Assembly (NCBI RefSeq): GCF_014042165.1
Contig: NZ_JACDZE010000001.1
Span: forward strand, 454,594 to 518,593
Origin: Moheibacter lacus
Lineage (GTDB): Bacteria; Bacteroidota; Bacteroidia; Flavobacteriales; Weeksellaceae
DNA: 64,000 nt
Direction of reading: 5' to 3'
Shown here in pieces: positions 6,095-14,712 of the stretch (the first letter of the stretch is position 1; every line of letters starts with the position of its first letter). Under the pieces are notes generated by a model. That model saw only the letters and a list, made by a program, of their open reading frames with translations, did not search any database and had not been told where the DNA came from. Position numbers and translations under genes: made by a program.

Positions 6095-8656
6095 ATGAAA
6101 AAAATCTATTCTCTTCTATTTCTTTTGTTCTTTCTTACACTTCAGGCGCAAATCGTTAATATTCCAGATCCGAATTTTAAGGCGAAGTTGTTGGAGGCAA
6201 GTCCTTCAAATAATATTGCTAAAGATGTTAATGGGAATAATATTACTATTGATGTGAATGGAGATAATGAAATACAAGTTAACGAAGCTTTAAATGTATA
6301 TTATTTAGATGTGAGTTTTACATTTAGTATAACTAATATTGAAGGAATTAATTCATTTTCAAATTTAGTTTTTCTTGATTTTAGTGAACAAAATATTTCA
6401 GAAGTAGATTTAAGTAATTTAATAAATTTAAGAATACTTAATTGTACTGAAAACGACTTATCTTCAATAAACCTTTTTGCACTTACAAATCTTGAACATT
6501 TTGAAAGTGTAAATAATCATTTATCTAGTGTGGTTTTTTCAAATTCTGGAACCTTAAATTATTTGGATTTAAGTAGTAATTCTTTTCAACACATTAATTT
6601 TGCTAACCTACATAACTTAGAATATTTAGATTTATCATCTAACTTCTTTGATTCTCTTGACCTCTCAAATCTTTCAAATTTGAAACATTTAGATTTGTTT
6701 AATAATGGATTGAGTTCAGTTGATTTATCAAATTTGAATGTTTTAGAGTATTTAAATTGTGAAAGTAATGATTTGACTAATATAGACTTAGGTGATTTAC
6801 ACAATCTTAAATATTTCAATTGTAATTTTAATAATCTAAATAGCATTGTTGTAACTAATCTGATAGAATTGGAAACTTTGGTTTGTGGATCAAATAATTT
6901 ATCAGAATTGGATTTAATAGAAAATGTCAATTTAAAAACTCTTGGATGTGATTATAATAATATTTCAGGATTGGATTTAACAGAGAATATTAATTTAAAC
7001 TTTTTGTCATGTAGCAATAATAATATCTCAGATTTAGATTTGACAAATAATGTCAATCTCAATTTATTATATTGTGATTCAAATAATATCTCTAATTTGG
7101 ATCTTTCAAGTTGTCTTTTAGGCCAAGATTTGTCTTTTTTTGAAAATCCTATTCAAAATTTGAATATAAAAAATGGAAATAATGCGGTTTCACTTTATAA
7201 TATTCAAAATGCAATTCCTGAAAATTGTTACATATGTATAGATGATGCTGATAAAGAGGGTTTTGACTTAAGTCAATTGCCAGAAGGAGTAGTAATTTCA
7301 ACTTACTGTAGCTATCCTCCCGGCGGAGTTAATAATACGATTCTCGGATATGTTAAATATGATTTAAATATTGACGGAACTTGTGATATAAGTATTGAAA
7401 ATATAAAATTAAACATCTCGGATGGAACCGAAACCGGACATACTCTTGCAAATAATGAAGGAGAATATACTTTTTATGTACCTGAAGGCAATTTTACACT
7501 CACTCCTGAAATCATAGAAAATCCAGATTATTTTATCATTTCTCCAGCAAATGCAAGTTTGAATTTTCCTCTTTTGGATGGAAGTACTCAAACCCAAAAT
7601 TTCTGTATTTCACCCAACGGAAACCACCCAGATGTAGAGATACTTTTCTCACCACTTGAACCCGCTCGCCCAGGATTTGAAGCATCCTACCGTTTGGTGT
7701 ACCGAAATAAAGGAAATCAAACCGTTTCTGGAACCATAAATTTGGAATACGATGATGATAAATTGGATTTTCTGAATAGTACAGTTACACCTGACAACCA
7801 ATCTTCGGGATTATTAAATTACAATTTTTCAAACCTAAACCCTTTTGAAATTAGAACGATCGAATTGAGTTTTGAAGTCAATGCACCAACTGACAATCCT
7901 CCGGTAAATATTGGCGATATTTTATCGTTTACTGCTCAAATCAATACTGGAAATGATGAAAATCCAGATGATAATTCTTTTGAGTTAAATCAAGAAGTCG
8001 TTGGCTCTTTTGACCCTAACGATATAACATGTTTGCAGGGTGAGTCCGTTGCGCCGGAAATGATCGGTGAAGAATTGCATTACCGTATCCGTTTTGAGAA
8101 TACAGGAAATTTCCCTGCTGAAAGAATAGTTGTGGCGATGCCTATTAATCCTGAGGATTATGAAGTTTCCAGTTTCCAGTTATTAAATACTTCGCATGAA
8201 GTTCAAGCAAGAGTAGTGGACAATACAGCTGAATTTTTCTTTGAAGAAATAGATTTAGGTCCAAATGAAGAAGGTGATATTTTATTCTCCATCAAATCGT
8301 TGGAATCATTGCAGATTGGAGATTCTGTAATGAGCTATGCCGATATTTATTTTGATTACAATTATCCGATTACGACTAACGAAGCCGTAACGACATTTGA
8401 AATCATGAATACAGAAGAAGTCGAATTGAACACCGTTTCGATTTTCCCGAACCCAGCAACCACTCAATTCAATATTTCATCTGAATACAAAATTAATTCA
8501 GTTGAAATCTACGATGTAGCTGGACGATTGATTCAAGTTTCAAAATTGAATTCCAATCAATCTTCGCAAAACATTTCACAATTACCAAAAGGAATGTATA
8601 TCTTGAAAATCCAAACTGAGAAAGGTTTGGTTTCCTATAAATTGATAAAAAAATAG
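6095..8656 (+). CDS. secreted leucine-rich repeat protein, T9SS cargo
   Basis: An 853-residue protein with a Sec signal peptide (residues 1-19, ending in LQAQ). Residues about 85-360 are a long run of leucine-rich repeats of 20-23 residues with the pattern LDLSNLxNLxxLxCxxN. A carboxypeptidase-regulatory-like beta domain follows (about 415-490), then a DUF7619-type domain (GSFDPNDITCLQGE near 645, ending in SYADIYFDYNYPI near 760). The C-terminus (about 780-853) begins with IFPNPA and ends with SYKLIKK, a type A T9SS sorting domain. It should be exported and anchored to or released from the cell surface. The repeat part is more AT-rich than the rest. The ligand is unknown. Confidence 0.93.
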   Translation: MKKIYSLLFLLFFLTLQAQIVNIPDPNFKAKLLEASPSNNIAKDVNGNNITIDVNGDNEIQVNEALNVYYLDVSFTFSITNIEGINSFSNLVFLDFSEQNISEVDLSNLINLRILNCTENDLSSINLFALTNLEHFESVNNHLSSVVFSNSGTLNYLDLSSNSFQHINFANLHNLEYLDLSSNFFDSLDLSNLSNLKHLDLFNNGLSSVDLSNLNVLEYLNCESNDLTNIDLGDLHNLKYFNCNFNNLNSIVVTNLIELETLVCGSNNLSELDLIENVNLKTLGCDYNNISGLDLTENINLNFLSCSNNNISDLDLTNNVNLNLLYCDSNNISNLDLSSCLLGQDLSFFENPIQNLNIKNGNNAVSLYNIQNAIPENCYICIDDADKEGFDLSQLPEGVVISTYCSYPPGGVNNTILGYVKYDLNIDGTCDISIENIKLNISDGTETGHTLANNEGEYTFYVPEGNFTLTPEIIENPDYFIISPANASLNFPLLDGSTQTQNFCISPNGNHPDVEILFSPLEPARPGFEASYRLVYRNKGNQTVSGTINLEYDDDKLDFLNSTVTPDNQSSGLLNYNFSNLNPFEIRTIELSFEVNAPTDNPPVNIGDILSFTAQINTGNDENPDDNSFELNQEVVGSFDPNDITCLQGESVAPEMIGEELHYRIRFENTGNFPAERIVVAMPINPEDYEVSSFQLLNTSHEVQARVVDNTAEFFFEEIDLGPNEEGDILFSIKSLESLQIGDSVMSYADIYFDYNYPITTNEAVTTFEIMNTEEVELNTVSIFPNPATTQFNISSEYKINSVEIYDVAGRLIQVSKLNSNQSSQNISQLPKGMYILKIQTEKGLVSYKLIKK

Positions 8657-8675
8657 AAAAAACAATAATTAAGTG

Positions 8676-8710
8676 AAAAGGCAGTTTTGATCAGAAACTG
8701 CCTTTTGTTT
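8676..8710 (+). terminator. intrinsic terminator after the LRR gene
   Basis: AAAAGGCAGTTT (8676-8687) pairs with AAACTGCCTTTT (8695-8706) over 12 bases around a seven-base loop, and T-rich DNA follows. The hairpin rules out the upstream TTG as a start for the next gene, whose ATG is at 8744. Confidence 0.85.
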
Positions 8711-8730
8711 TTAAATTCAAATCAATTTTC

Positions 8731-8738
8731 TACATTTG
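8731..8738 (+). promoter_or_regulatory. -7 element (TACATTTG) of the plug-protein gene
   Basis: TACATTTG is a perfect TAnnTTTG. A TTG at 8705-8707 lies 23 bases upstream, within the flavobacterial spacing range. Only five bases separate the element from the ATG at 8744, so the mRNA is predicted to have almost no leader. Confidence 0.6.
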
Positions 8739-8743
8739 AAAAT

Positions 8744-9994
8744 ATGAAATCAAGCATTTTTCTATTCGCCATTTGTATTTCGAACTTTTGTTTAGCTCAA
8801 ACCTACACAGAAGTCAATCCGCCGGATCACATCAAAACCGTCCAACTTTTTAACCCACAAACCAACGACCAAACACCTGTCGCAAGAATAAGTGGCGAAT
8901 ATTTCATCCTTTCCTTTGATGATCTCAATGCCGGTTTTCATGAATACAACTATAAAATCGAACATTATAACGCAGACTGGACACCTTCCGGCATTTTCCA
9001 GTCCGAATTCCTTGACGGATATTCCTCTGATTACATCCGCGATTACCGGAATTCGTTCAATACCTATCAGAATTACACCCATTATCGTCTACAAATCCCC
9101 AACCAAAATACTCGACCGAAACTGCCCGGAAATTATGTAATCAAAGTTTATACAAAAGATGAAAATAACCCGATCTTCACCCGAAGATTTGCACTATATG
9201 ATGATCAGAGAGTGACGGTCGGGATTCAAGCTGAAAGAGGTATCGGAACAGGGAATTTGAACCAAAGGCTGAACGTGATCGCCAGTAGTGGTCAAGTAAA
9301 TTTGACCGAAACACCGGACGGTGCGACGCTTTTTATTATGAAAAACGGCAATTGGGAAGATCATTTGAGGATCAAACGTCCTTCATTTGTCCAAAATAGT
9401 CAGTTGACTTATCGCGATCAAAATCATTTGTTTGAAGGCAATAGCGAATACCTTTGGTTTGACACCAAAACACTGGAAGTTCCGGCGATGAGCACAGAAC
9501 GTGTTTTCAGACAAGATAGTTTGTACCATACGGTCATCAGAACCGATTTTCAAAAATGGAATTTGGGTTATTTTGATGAACCGGATGTAAACGGCGCTTT
9601 TTATATCCGAAATGTCCGATTGAATGATCAAAATTTATCCAATTCACAAGCGGATTATACTTGGGTACATTTTGCTCTGGACGAATTTGATGACGCAGGC
9701 GGCACAAAAGAATTGTACATCGTGGGCGCATTTAACGATTGGCAATTGACGCCGGAATACCGTCTGAAAAAAATGGAAAACAACTTTTGGGAACTTTCCG
9801 TTTTGCTCAAACAAGGTTATTACAATTACCAATATGCCGTTTATGACCAAAGCACAAACGAAGTCAGCTATTCGACCATCAACGGTAGTTTCTGGCAAAC
9901 CGAAAATCTGTATCAAGCCCTTTTTTATTACCGACCTTGGGGCGTTCGCTATGATCTTTTGATGGGATATGGCGAGGTGAATACAAGGAATTGA
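8744..9994 (+). CDS. T9SS plug domain protein (DUF5103)
   Basis: The protein is 416 residues from the ATG at 8744; an in-frame TTG at 8687 lies inside the preceding terminator and is rejected. It has a signal peptide (MKSSIFLFAICISNFCLAQ). The N-terminal 280 residues carry the DUF5103 signature, including FNPQTNDQTPVARISGE and the GFHEYNYKIEHYNADW segment. A C-terminal beta domain (about 290-400) resembles an early-set/CBM48-like fold (ELYIVGAFNDWQL). In Bacteroidota this family is the plug protein that closes the T9SS translocon SprA. It acts in the periplasm or outer membrane, and the window encodes five likely T9SS substrates. Confidence 0.9.
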   Translation: MKSSIFLFAICISNFCLAQTYTEVNPPDHIKTVQLFNPQTNDQTPVARISGEYFILSFDDLNAGFHEYNYKIEHYNADWTPSGIFQSEFLDGYSSDYIRDYRNSFNTYQNYTHYRLQIPNQNTRPKLPGNYVIKVYTKDENNPIFTRRFALYDDQRVTVGIQAERGIGTGNLNQRLNVIASSGQVNLTETPDGATLFIMKNGNWEDHLRIKRPSFVQNSQLTYRDQNHLFEGNSEYLWFDTKTLEVPAMSTERVFRQDSLYHTVIRTDFQKWNLGYFDEPDVNGAFYIRNVRLNDQNLSNSQADYTWVHFALDEFDDAGGTKELYIVGAFNDWQLTPEYRLKKMENNFWELSVLLKQGYYNYQYAVYDQSTNEVSYSTINGSFWQTENLYQALFYYRPWGVRYDLLMGYGEVNTRN

Positions 9995-10337
9995 TGCTAA
10001 ATCAATCCGAAGTTCATGATAGGAAACTGATTAACATCAATTCAAGTAAAATTCGTCAATTCGAGTGTTTTTCAAAATGAAATGAAGAAAAATGTATCGA
10101 GAATCGAATTTTAATTCAAAATGCACAACCGGTTTAGAGCTTATTTTAAATTTTAATGGTTTTATATCGAACTCCGTAGTTAAATCTTGATAGATTTGGA
10201 CAACGTCCAAAGTGAATTCAAATAGGTGAATTGATCATTTTGGCGTGTGTTTTTCAAATGGGACCAAACCACCCTGCCATCTTGTCATTTAATTTGCATT
10301 GGCAATGTTTTTGAAAATCAAATCGAAAATTAGAAAA
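9995..10337. other. intergenic region before grpE, with hairpin and inverted repeat
   Basis: This 343-base stretch holds no credible gene. It contains a hairpin TTTGGAC-AAC-GTCCAAA (10195-10211) and, nearer grpE, an imperfect inverted repeat TGCCA-TCT-TGTCA (10275-10287). Either might be an operator or part of a heat-shock promoter. No perfect TAnnTTTG lies close to the grpE start. Nothing else stands out. Confidence 0.4.
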
Positions 10338-10874
10338 ATGTCAGAAAATAACATACCGAACGAAATCAATGAAGAAATCCAAAATCAAGTGAATGAAGTT
10401 CAGGATGATTTGGAAGTGGAAATGTCGGAATTGGAAGCATTAAAAGCTGAAATCCAAAAAGAAAAAGACCAATATTTACGTTTGTTTGCCGAATTTGACA
10501 ATTACAAAAAACGCACAACCAAAGAAAGATTTGACATCTTTAAAACTGCTAATGCTGAAGTGATTACGGCCTTATTACCGGTTTTAGATGACTTTGACAG
10601 AGCGATCAAAGAATTGGAAAAAAAGGAAGACCAAGAGGTTCTTAAAGGAGTTCAATTGATTCAAAACAAACTAATCGAAACCTTAAGAGGAAAAGGATTA
10701 AAAGCTTTGGAAATTCAGTCCGGACACGATTTTGACACGGACACTATGGAAGCCATCACCCAAATTCCTGCTCCAACGGAAGATTTAAAAGGAAAAGTGG
10801 TAGATGTGATCGAAACCGGCTACGCCCTAAACGACAAAGTCATCCGATTTGCCAAAGTGGTTATCGGGCAATAA
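10338..10874 (+). CDS. grpE: nucleotide exchange factor GrpE
   Basis: From the ATG at 10338 the protein has 178 residues, normal for GrpE. A longer frame reaches upstream to a TTG at 10299, but the extension MAMFLKIKSKIRK is basic and unlike the family, so the MSENN start is preferred. An acidic, disordered N-terminus leads into the long dimer coiled coil (about 35-75, with RLFAEFDNYKKRTTKE) and the C-terminal beta wing (GHDFDTDTMEAITQ and VIRFAKVVIG). GrpE releases ADP from DnaK in the cytoplasm. dnaJ follows after 84 bases; dnaK is not in the window. Confidence 0.96.
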   Translation: MSENNIPNEINEEIQNQVNEVQDDLEVEMSELEALKAEIQKEKDQYLRLFAEFDNYKKRTTKERFDIFKTANAEVITALLPVLDDFDRAIKELEKKEDQEVLKGVQLIQNKLIETLRGKGLKALEIQSGHDFDTDTMEAITQIPAPTEDLKGKVVDVIETGYALNDKVIRFAKVVIGQ

Positions 10875-10958
10875 TTGATAATGAACAATGCAAACAAGAA
10901 TATAAAGTTCTTCAACATTTTACATTATACAAGGATACTTTATACATAAAGAAAAAAC

Positions 10959-12086
10959 ATGTCAAAAAGAGATTATTACGAAATATTGGAAGTTTCCAAA
11001 TCCGCTTCTGCAGAAGAAATCAAAAAAGCCTATCGGAAAATGGCTTTGAAATTTCATCCCGATAAAAATCCGGATGACAAAGTAGCTGAGGAAAAATTCA
11101 AAGAAGCAGCAGAAGCTTACGAAGTCCTGAGCGACCCCAATAAAAAGGCCCGATATGACCAATACGGTCATGCAGGTTTGGGAGGAGCTGCGGGCGGAGG
11201 ATTCGGTGGCGGATTCGGCGGTGGCGGAATGAATATGGAAGACATATTCTCCCAGTTCGGCGATATTTTTGGCGGTCATTTTGGCGGTGGGTTTGGACAA
11301 CAGCAACGTGGACCTCGTCGTATGAAAGGTTCGGATTTACGCATCCGCGTGAAACTGAATTTGGAAGAAATGATGAACGGTACCACCAAAAAAGTCAAAG
11401 TCAAAAGATTCAAACAAGCAGAAGGTGTTACCTTTAAAACTTGTCCGACTTGTAATGGGTCTGGATACCAAACCAAGGTCACCAACACTTTCCTTGGCCA
11501 AATGCAAACCACCGTTCCATGTGGAAGCTGTCAGGGAATCGGGAAAGTAGCCGATAAGATTCCGGCAGGAGCCAACAACCAAGGATTAAATAAAATCGAA
11601 GAAACCGTCGAAATCAAAATCCCAGCCGGTGTACGCGAAGGCATCCAACTCCAGGTTTCTGGAAAAGGAAATGATGCTCCTTTCGATGGAATTCCGGGCG
11701 ATTTGTTGGTTGTGATTGATGAAGAAGTACACAACGAACTCAAACGCGATGGAAATAATTTGCATTATGATTTGTACATTTCCATTCCGGAAGCCATCCT
11801 TGGCGCTTCAAAAGAAATCCCAACGGTCAACAATAAAGTCCGAATCAAAGTAGAAAAAGGAACCCAATCCGGAAAAGTCTTGCGTCTGAAAGGTCAAGGT
11901 CTTCCAAGTCTGAACAGCTACGGAAACGGAGATTTATTTGTACATATCAATGTTTGGACGCCTGAAAAATTGAGCAAAGAACAAGAAGCCTTTTTTGATA
12001 ATATGAAAGACGATGAACATTTTTCACCGCATCCCGGGAAAAATGAAAAATCATTCTTTGACCGTGTGAAAGAAATGTTTAGTTAA
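10959..12086 (+). CDS. dnaJ: chaperone DnaJ with a two-motif zinc finger
   Basis: A 375-residue DnaJ with a J domain (1-70) holding the HPD motif at 33-35, a Gly/Phe-rich linker (about 72-115), a Cys-rich region and C-terminal substrate-binding beta domains (about 205-330). The zinc region has only two CxxCxGxG motifs, CPTCNGSG (162-169) and CGSCQGIG (188-195), instead of the usual four, so one zinc site is expected. This shortened version is typical of Flavobacteriia. DnaJ delivers unfolded clients to DnaK and stimulates its ATPase. It lies 84 bases after grpE and ends at a bidirectional terminator. Confidence 0.96.
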   Translation: MSKRDYYEILEVSKSASAEEIKKAYRKMALKFHPDKNPDDKVAEEKFKEAAEAYEVLSDPNKKARYDQYGHAGLGGAAGGGFGGGFGGGGMNMEDIFSQFGDIFGGHFGGGFGQQQRGPRRMKGSDLRIRVKLNLEEMMNGTTKKVKVKRFKQAEGVTFKTCPTCNGSGYQTKVTNTFLGQMQTTVPCGSCQGIGKVADKIPAGANNQGLNKIEETVEIKIPAGVREGIQLQVSGKGNDAPFDGIPGDLLVVIDEEVHNELKRDGNNLHYDLYISIPEAILGASKEIPTVNNKVRIKVEKGTQSGKVLRLKGQGLPSLNSYGNGDLFVHINVWTPEKLSKEQEAFFDNMKDDEHFSPHPGKNEKSFFDRVKEMFS

Positions 12087-12111
12087 AAACTTCAATTGAA
12101 ATCTAAAATAT

Positions 12112-12139
12112 AAAGCCCTGAATTTCAGGGCTTTTTTTT
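12112..12139 (+). terminator. bidirectional terminator after dnaJ
   Basis: AAAGCCCTGA (12112-12121) and TCAGGGCTTT (12125-12134) form a ten-base stem with an ATT loop, followed by a run of T. Upstream A bases make it usable from the convergent oxidase gene as well. Confidence 0.9.
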
Positions 12140-13499
12140 ATCCAATTGCATCTGCGGCATCCTCACCCGTATTGATCGCACCTTCCATAAATCCTTGCCA
12201 ATCTGCAATGTGCTCACCCGCAAAATGAATGTGCTCAAATGGTTCGGCAAGAATCGGTTTGACCGTAAACCATTGGCCAATTCCATACAAAGCATAAGCG
12301 CCCATCGTCCGCTCATCTGCGCCCCAATAATAATTCAACTGATCTTTTACCAAATGATCCAATTTCCCAAAATGAGGTGAGAGTGTTGTTTCCAATTCTT
12401 TTTGATAACGATCATGAGTTCGATTGGCTGCCACAGCCGCTTTCTCGCCGATCGTATACGAAATCAAAACCCCTTCTTTGGCCTTTTGGTTTTTGGTCGC
12501 ATGGTAAAAATAATGCGGCATTTCATCGGTAATCAAATCAAAATTTTCGACTTTCCAAAACCGTTCATTAAACAAAATCGCCCGTTTGTTGATTCGGGCA
12601 TATTGCAGTTCCTGAATGGCTTTGGCTTTATTTTCCGGTAGTCCCGGCTGCCAATCGATTTTACTCATCGCAAATGTAGGCAAGGCACAAACGACTTTAT
12701 CGGCCGTAAATGACTTTCCATTTGTACAAACAACCGAAACTTTATCGGTCTGCTTGACTCGGCTCACTTTATGATCAAACAAAATATTTTCTCTCCCTAT
12801 AGCGTCCGCCAACTTTTCAGCCAGCATTTTATTTCCGCCTTTAATTTTCAGATCCATTTCGTTTTTTTCACTGCTTTCGGCGTATTCGGCCAATGCTGCA
12901 AAAGCCGACACATGCCGGATGCTTTCCCCAAAATCTGTACTATCCAGCAATTCTCGAATGTCCAAATCCCGTCCTTCACAACCTTTGTTGATCAGAAATC
13001 GCCACCAATCGTATTGATCCAATGCCAATTTATCGGCATCTGAAAAATTTTCATACTCTTTTATTATTTGGTCGAACTTTTTATTCCAATTCTCCGAATA
13101 ATTCCATTTTCCGGCGGGAAAATATTCATCTTTATAAATCAAATGGGTGTCAAACTGATTGTTTTCCAATTCCAAATTGAACTCTCCGCATAATTCCTGC
13201 AAACGCGTATGCGAATTCCCAACCCATTCGCCTCCGAGTTCGATGACCAAATCGGGCTGAATATTATGCGAAAAAACCCGACCTCCCACTCTTTTTTGGG
13301 ATTCCAAAACGGTCACTTTAAATCCTTTTTGTTTGAGTTTGTATGCCGCCGAAAGTCCGGCCAATCCGGCTCCCATGATCACCACATGCAAATTGGAGTT
13401 GGGAGAAAAAATGTTGGCTAATGAAGGTGCGCTCACAAAAAGCCCGGCTCCCGCCAATGCGGTTTGCTGTAGAAATTTTCTTCTCGTAGTCATTTTCAA
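12138..13499 (-). CDS. Tat-exported FAD-dependent amine oxidase
   Basis: A 453-residue flavin amine oxidase. The N-terminus TTRRKFLQQTALAGAGLFVS carries a twin-arginine motif and hydrophobic core, so it should be exported folded to the periplasm by Tat. The FAD-binding motif VVIMGAGLAGLSAAYKL (about 39-55) and the following ESQKRVGGRVFS are typical of the monoamine oxidase/tryptophan 2-monooxygenase group. The C-terminal IHFAGEHIADWQGFMEGAI (about 428-446) is the second FAD contact, matching the FAGE(H/A) motif. The amine substrate is not predictable. It is transcribed alone and divergently from the gene at 13692. Confidence 0.92.
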   Translation of the reverse strand: MKMTTRRKFLQQTALAGAGLFVSAPSLANIFSPNSNLHVVIMGAGLAGLSAAYKLKQKGFKVTVLESQKRVGGRVFSHNIQPDLVIELGGEWVGNSHTRLQELCGEFNLELENNQFDTHLIYKDEYFPAGKWNYSENWNKKFDQIIKEYENFSDADKLALDQYDWWRFLINKGCEGRDLDIRELLDSTDFGESIRHVSAFAALAEYAESSEKNEMDLKIKGGNKMLAEKLADAIGRENILFDHKVSRVKQTDKVSVVCTNGKSFTADKVVCALPTFAMSKIDWQPGLPENKAKAIQELQYARINKRAILFNERFWKVENFDLITDEMPHYFYHATKNQKAKEGVLISYTIGEKAAVAANRTHDRYQKELETTLSPHFGKLDHLVKDQLNYYWGADERTMGAYALYGIGQWFTVKPILAEPFEHIHFAGEHIADWQGFMEGAINTGEDAADAIG

Positions 13500-13678
13500 T
13501 GTTTTAGCAGAACTTAAATGTATAAAATATTTGAATCAAATGAATTAATTTTTTAAGTATTTAGAAACAACTAAATAAATTTGAAAAGATTAGTTTAATT
13601 GAATTTTCAAATGCAATCTCTTAGTATTTTGAAAGAATTTAAATTATGGCATTCAAATTTTCAGATGTTGCTTTTTCG

Positions 13679-13686
13679 TAACTTTG
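13679..13686 (+). promoter_or_regulatory. -7 element (TAACTTTG) of the 13692 gene
   Basis: TAACTTTG fits TAnnTTTG in full and is separated by five bases from the ATG at 13692, so the transcript should be leaderless or nearly so. A -33 TTG at standard spacing is not seen. Confidence 0.55.
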
Positions 13687-13691
13687 TATAA

Positions 13692-14078
13692 ATGAAAAGG
13701 ATTCTCTCCATATTTTTCTTATCCATTTATCTGTTTTCTTATACAGAAGCAAGAGAATTATGGAAACTTCCCATCGTATTCCAGCATTTTCAGGAACATA
13801 AAATTTTAAATCCGGATTTGAGTTTTATTGATTTTTTGGATATCCATTACATGCACGGCTCTCCCCATGATGGGGATTATGACAGAGATATGCAGTTGCC
13901 GTTTAAAACACCTTTTTCTTCTAATTGTGCTAACGCTAATTTTATAATAACAATTCCCGATTTTCTCACTGAACAAAAAATTTCTCAAATAGTAAAAAAA
14001 CCTCTTTTATTTTATACCCTTTCCGGGTATTCCTATAATTTTCACTCCTCTATTTGGCAACCGCCAAAAATTTCATAA
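13692..14078 (+). CDS. conserved small secreted protein of a metal-efflux-type locus
   Basis: A 128-residue protein with a signal peptide (MKRILSIFFLSIYLFSYTEA). The mature part contains ELWKLPIVFQHFQEHKILNP, SFIDFLDIHYMHG and RDMQLPFKTPF. I know this LWKLP...HF.EH...LPFKT pattern from small Bacteroidota proteins found beside copper or other metal efflux genes, but no function is established. It has four His within the HYMHGSPHDGDYD segment and the HF/EH pair, which could bind metal. It lies upstream of a haem-binding-domain protein and a P-type ATPase, in line with a metal role. The assignment is by resemblance only. Confidence 0.7.
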   Translation: MKRILSIFFLSIYLFSYTEARELWKLPIVFQHFQEHKILNPDLSFIDFLDIHYMHGSPHDGDYDRDMQLPFKTPFSSNCANANFIITIPDFLTEQKISQIVKKPLLFYTLSGYSYNFHSSIWQPPKIS

Positions 14079-14202
14079 TCCTATTTGAAATAATCTTTGT
14101 TGAATGCAATCCCGAATTGTAGCTTTCAGCAATATCATAAACTTTAATTGTTTTATTATCAAATAATTAAATAATGAAGTTAAAATTATAAAAAAAACTA
14201 TC

Positions 14203-14679
14203 ATGAATCTTAAAATAAAAAAATCAAATGTCTCAAAAAAGATATTTTTGGGAATTCTCGTTATTTTTCTGCTTATCCAGTTTTACCGGCCGGAAAAAAA
14301 CATTTCCACAGAACCAAGTGCCAACGAAATCGAATTACATTATAATGTACCGGAAAATGTGCAAACTATTTTACAAACCAGTTGTTACGACTGTCATTCC
14401 AATAACACGAAATATCCCTGGTACAATAATGTTCAACCGATAGCTTTCTGGCTGAACAGTCATGTTATTGACGGAAAAAAACACCTGAATTTTGATGAAT
14501 TCAATGCTTATACTTTGGATAGAAAAAGAAAAAAATTAAAAGAAATAGGCGAAACGCTTGAAGAAAACGAAATGCCATTGCCCTCTTATACCATCATTCA
14601 TGGCGACGCAAAGCTTTCTGATACAGATAAAAAAATGTTGATTGATTGGACAAATTCCCTATCAGACGGACTTAAATGA
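14203..14679 (+). CDS. haem-binding domain (CxxCH) membrane-anchored protein
   Basis: A 158-residue protein with an N-terminal membrane segment (about 13-28, ISKKIFLGILVIFLLIQF-like) and a periplasmic domain with one c-type haem motif, CYDCH at 61-65, followed by SNNTKYPWYNNVQPIAFW. This matches the Haem_bd family (PF14376). A conserved EMPLPSYTIIHGDAKLSD segment near 123-140 may supply the distal ligand. The family is thought to bind one haem in the periplasm; its electron partner is unknown. It starts 34 bases before the P-type ATPase and is likely cotranscribed with it. Confidence 0.88.
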   Translation: MNLKIKKSNVSKKIFLGILVIFLLIQFYRPEKNISTEPSANEIELHYNVPENVQTILQTSCYDCHSNNTKYPWYNNVQPIAFWLNSHVIDGKKHLNFDEFNAYTLDRKRKKLKEIGETLEENEMPLPSYTIIHGDAKLSDTDKKMLIDWTNSLSDGLK

Positions 14680-14712
14680 TTTAATATCTTAAAAAAAAAC
14701 ACCCAATTACCC

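Noticed and set aside
8687..8743. N-terminal extension of the plug protein from a TTG
   Set aside because: The extension runs through a strong terminator hairpin, and a normal signal peptide begins at the ATG at 8744.
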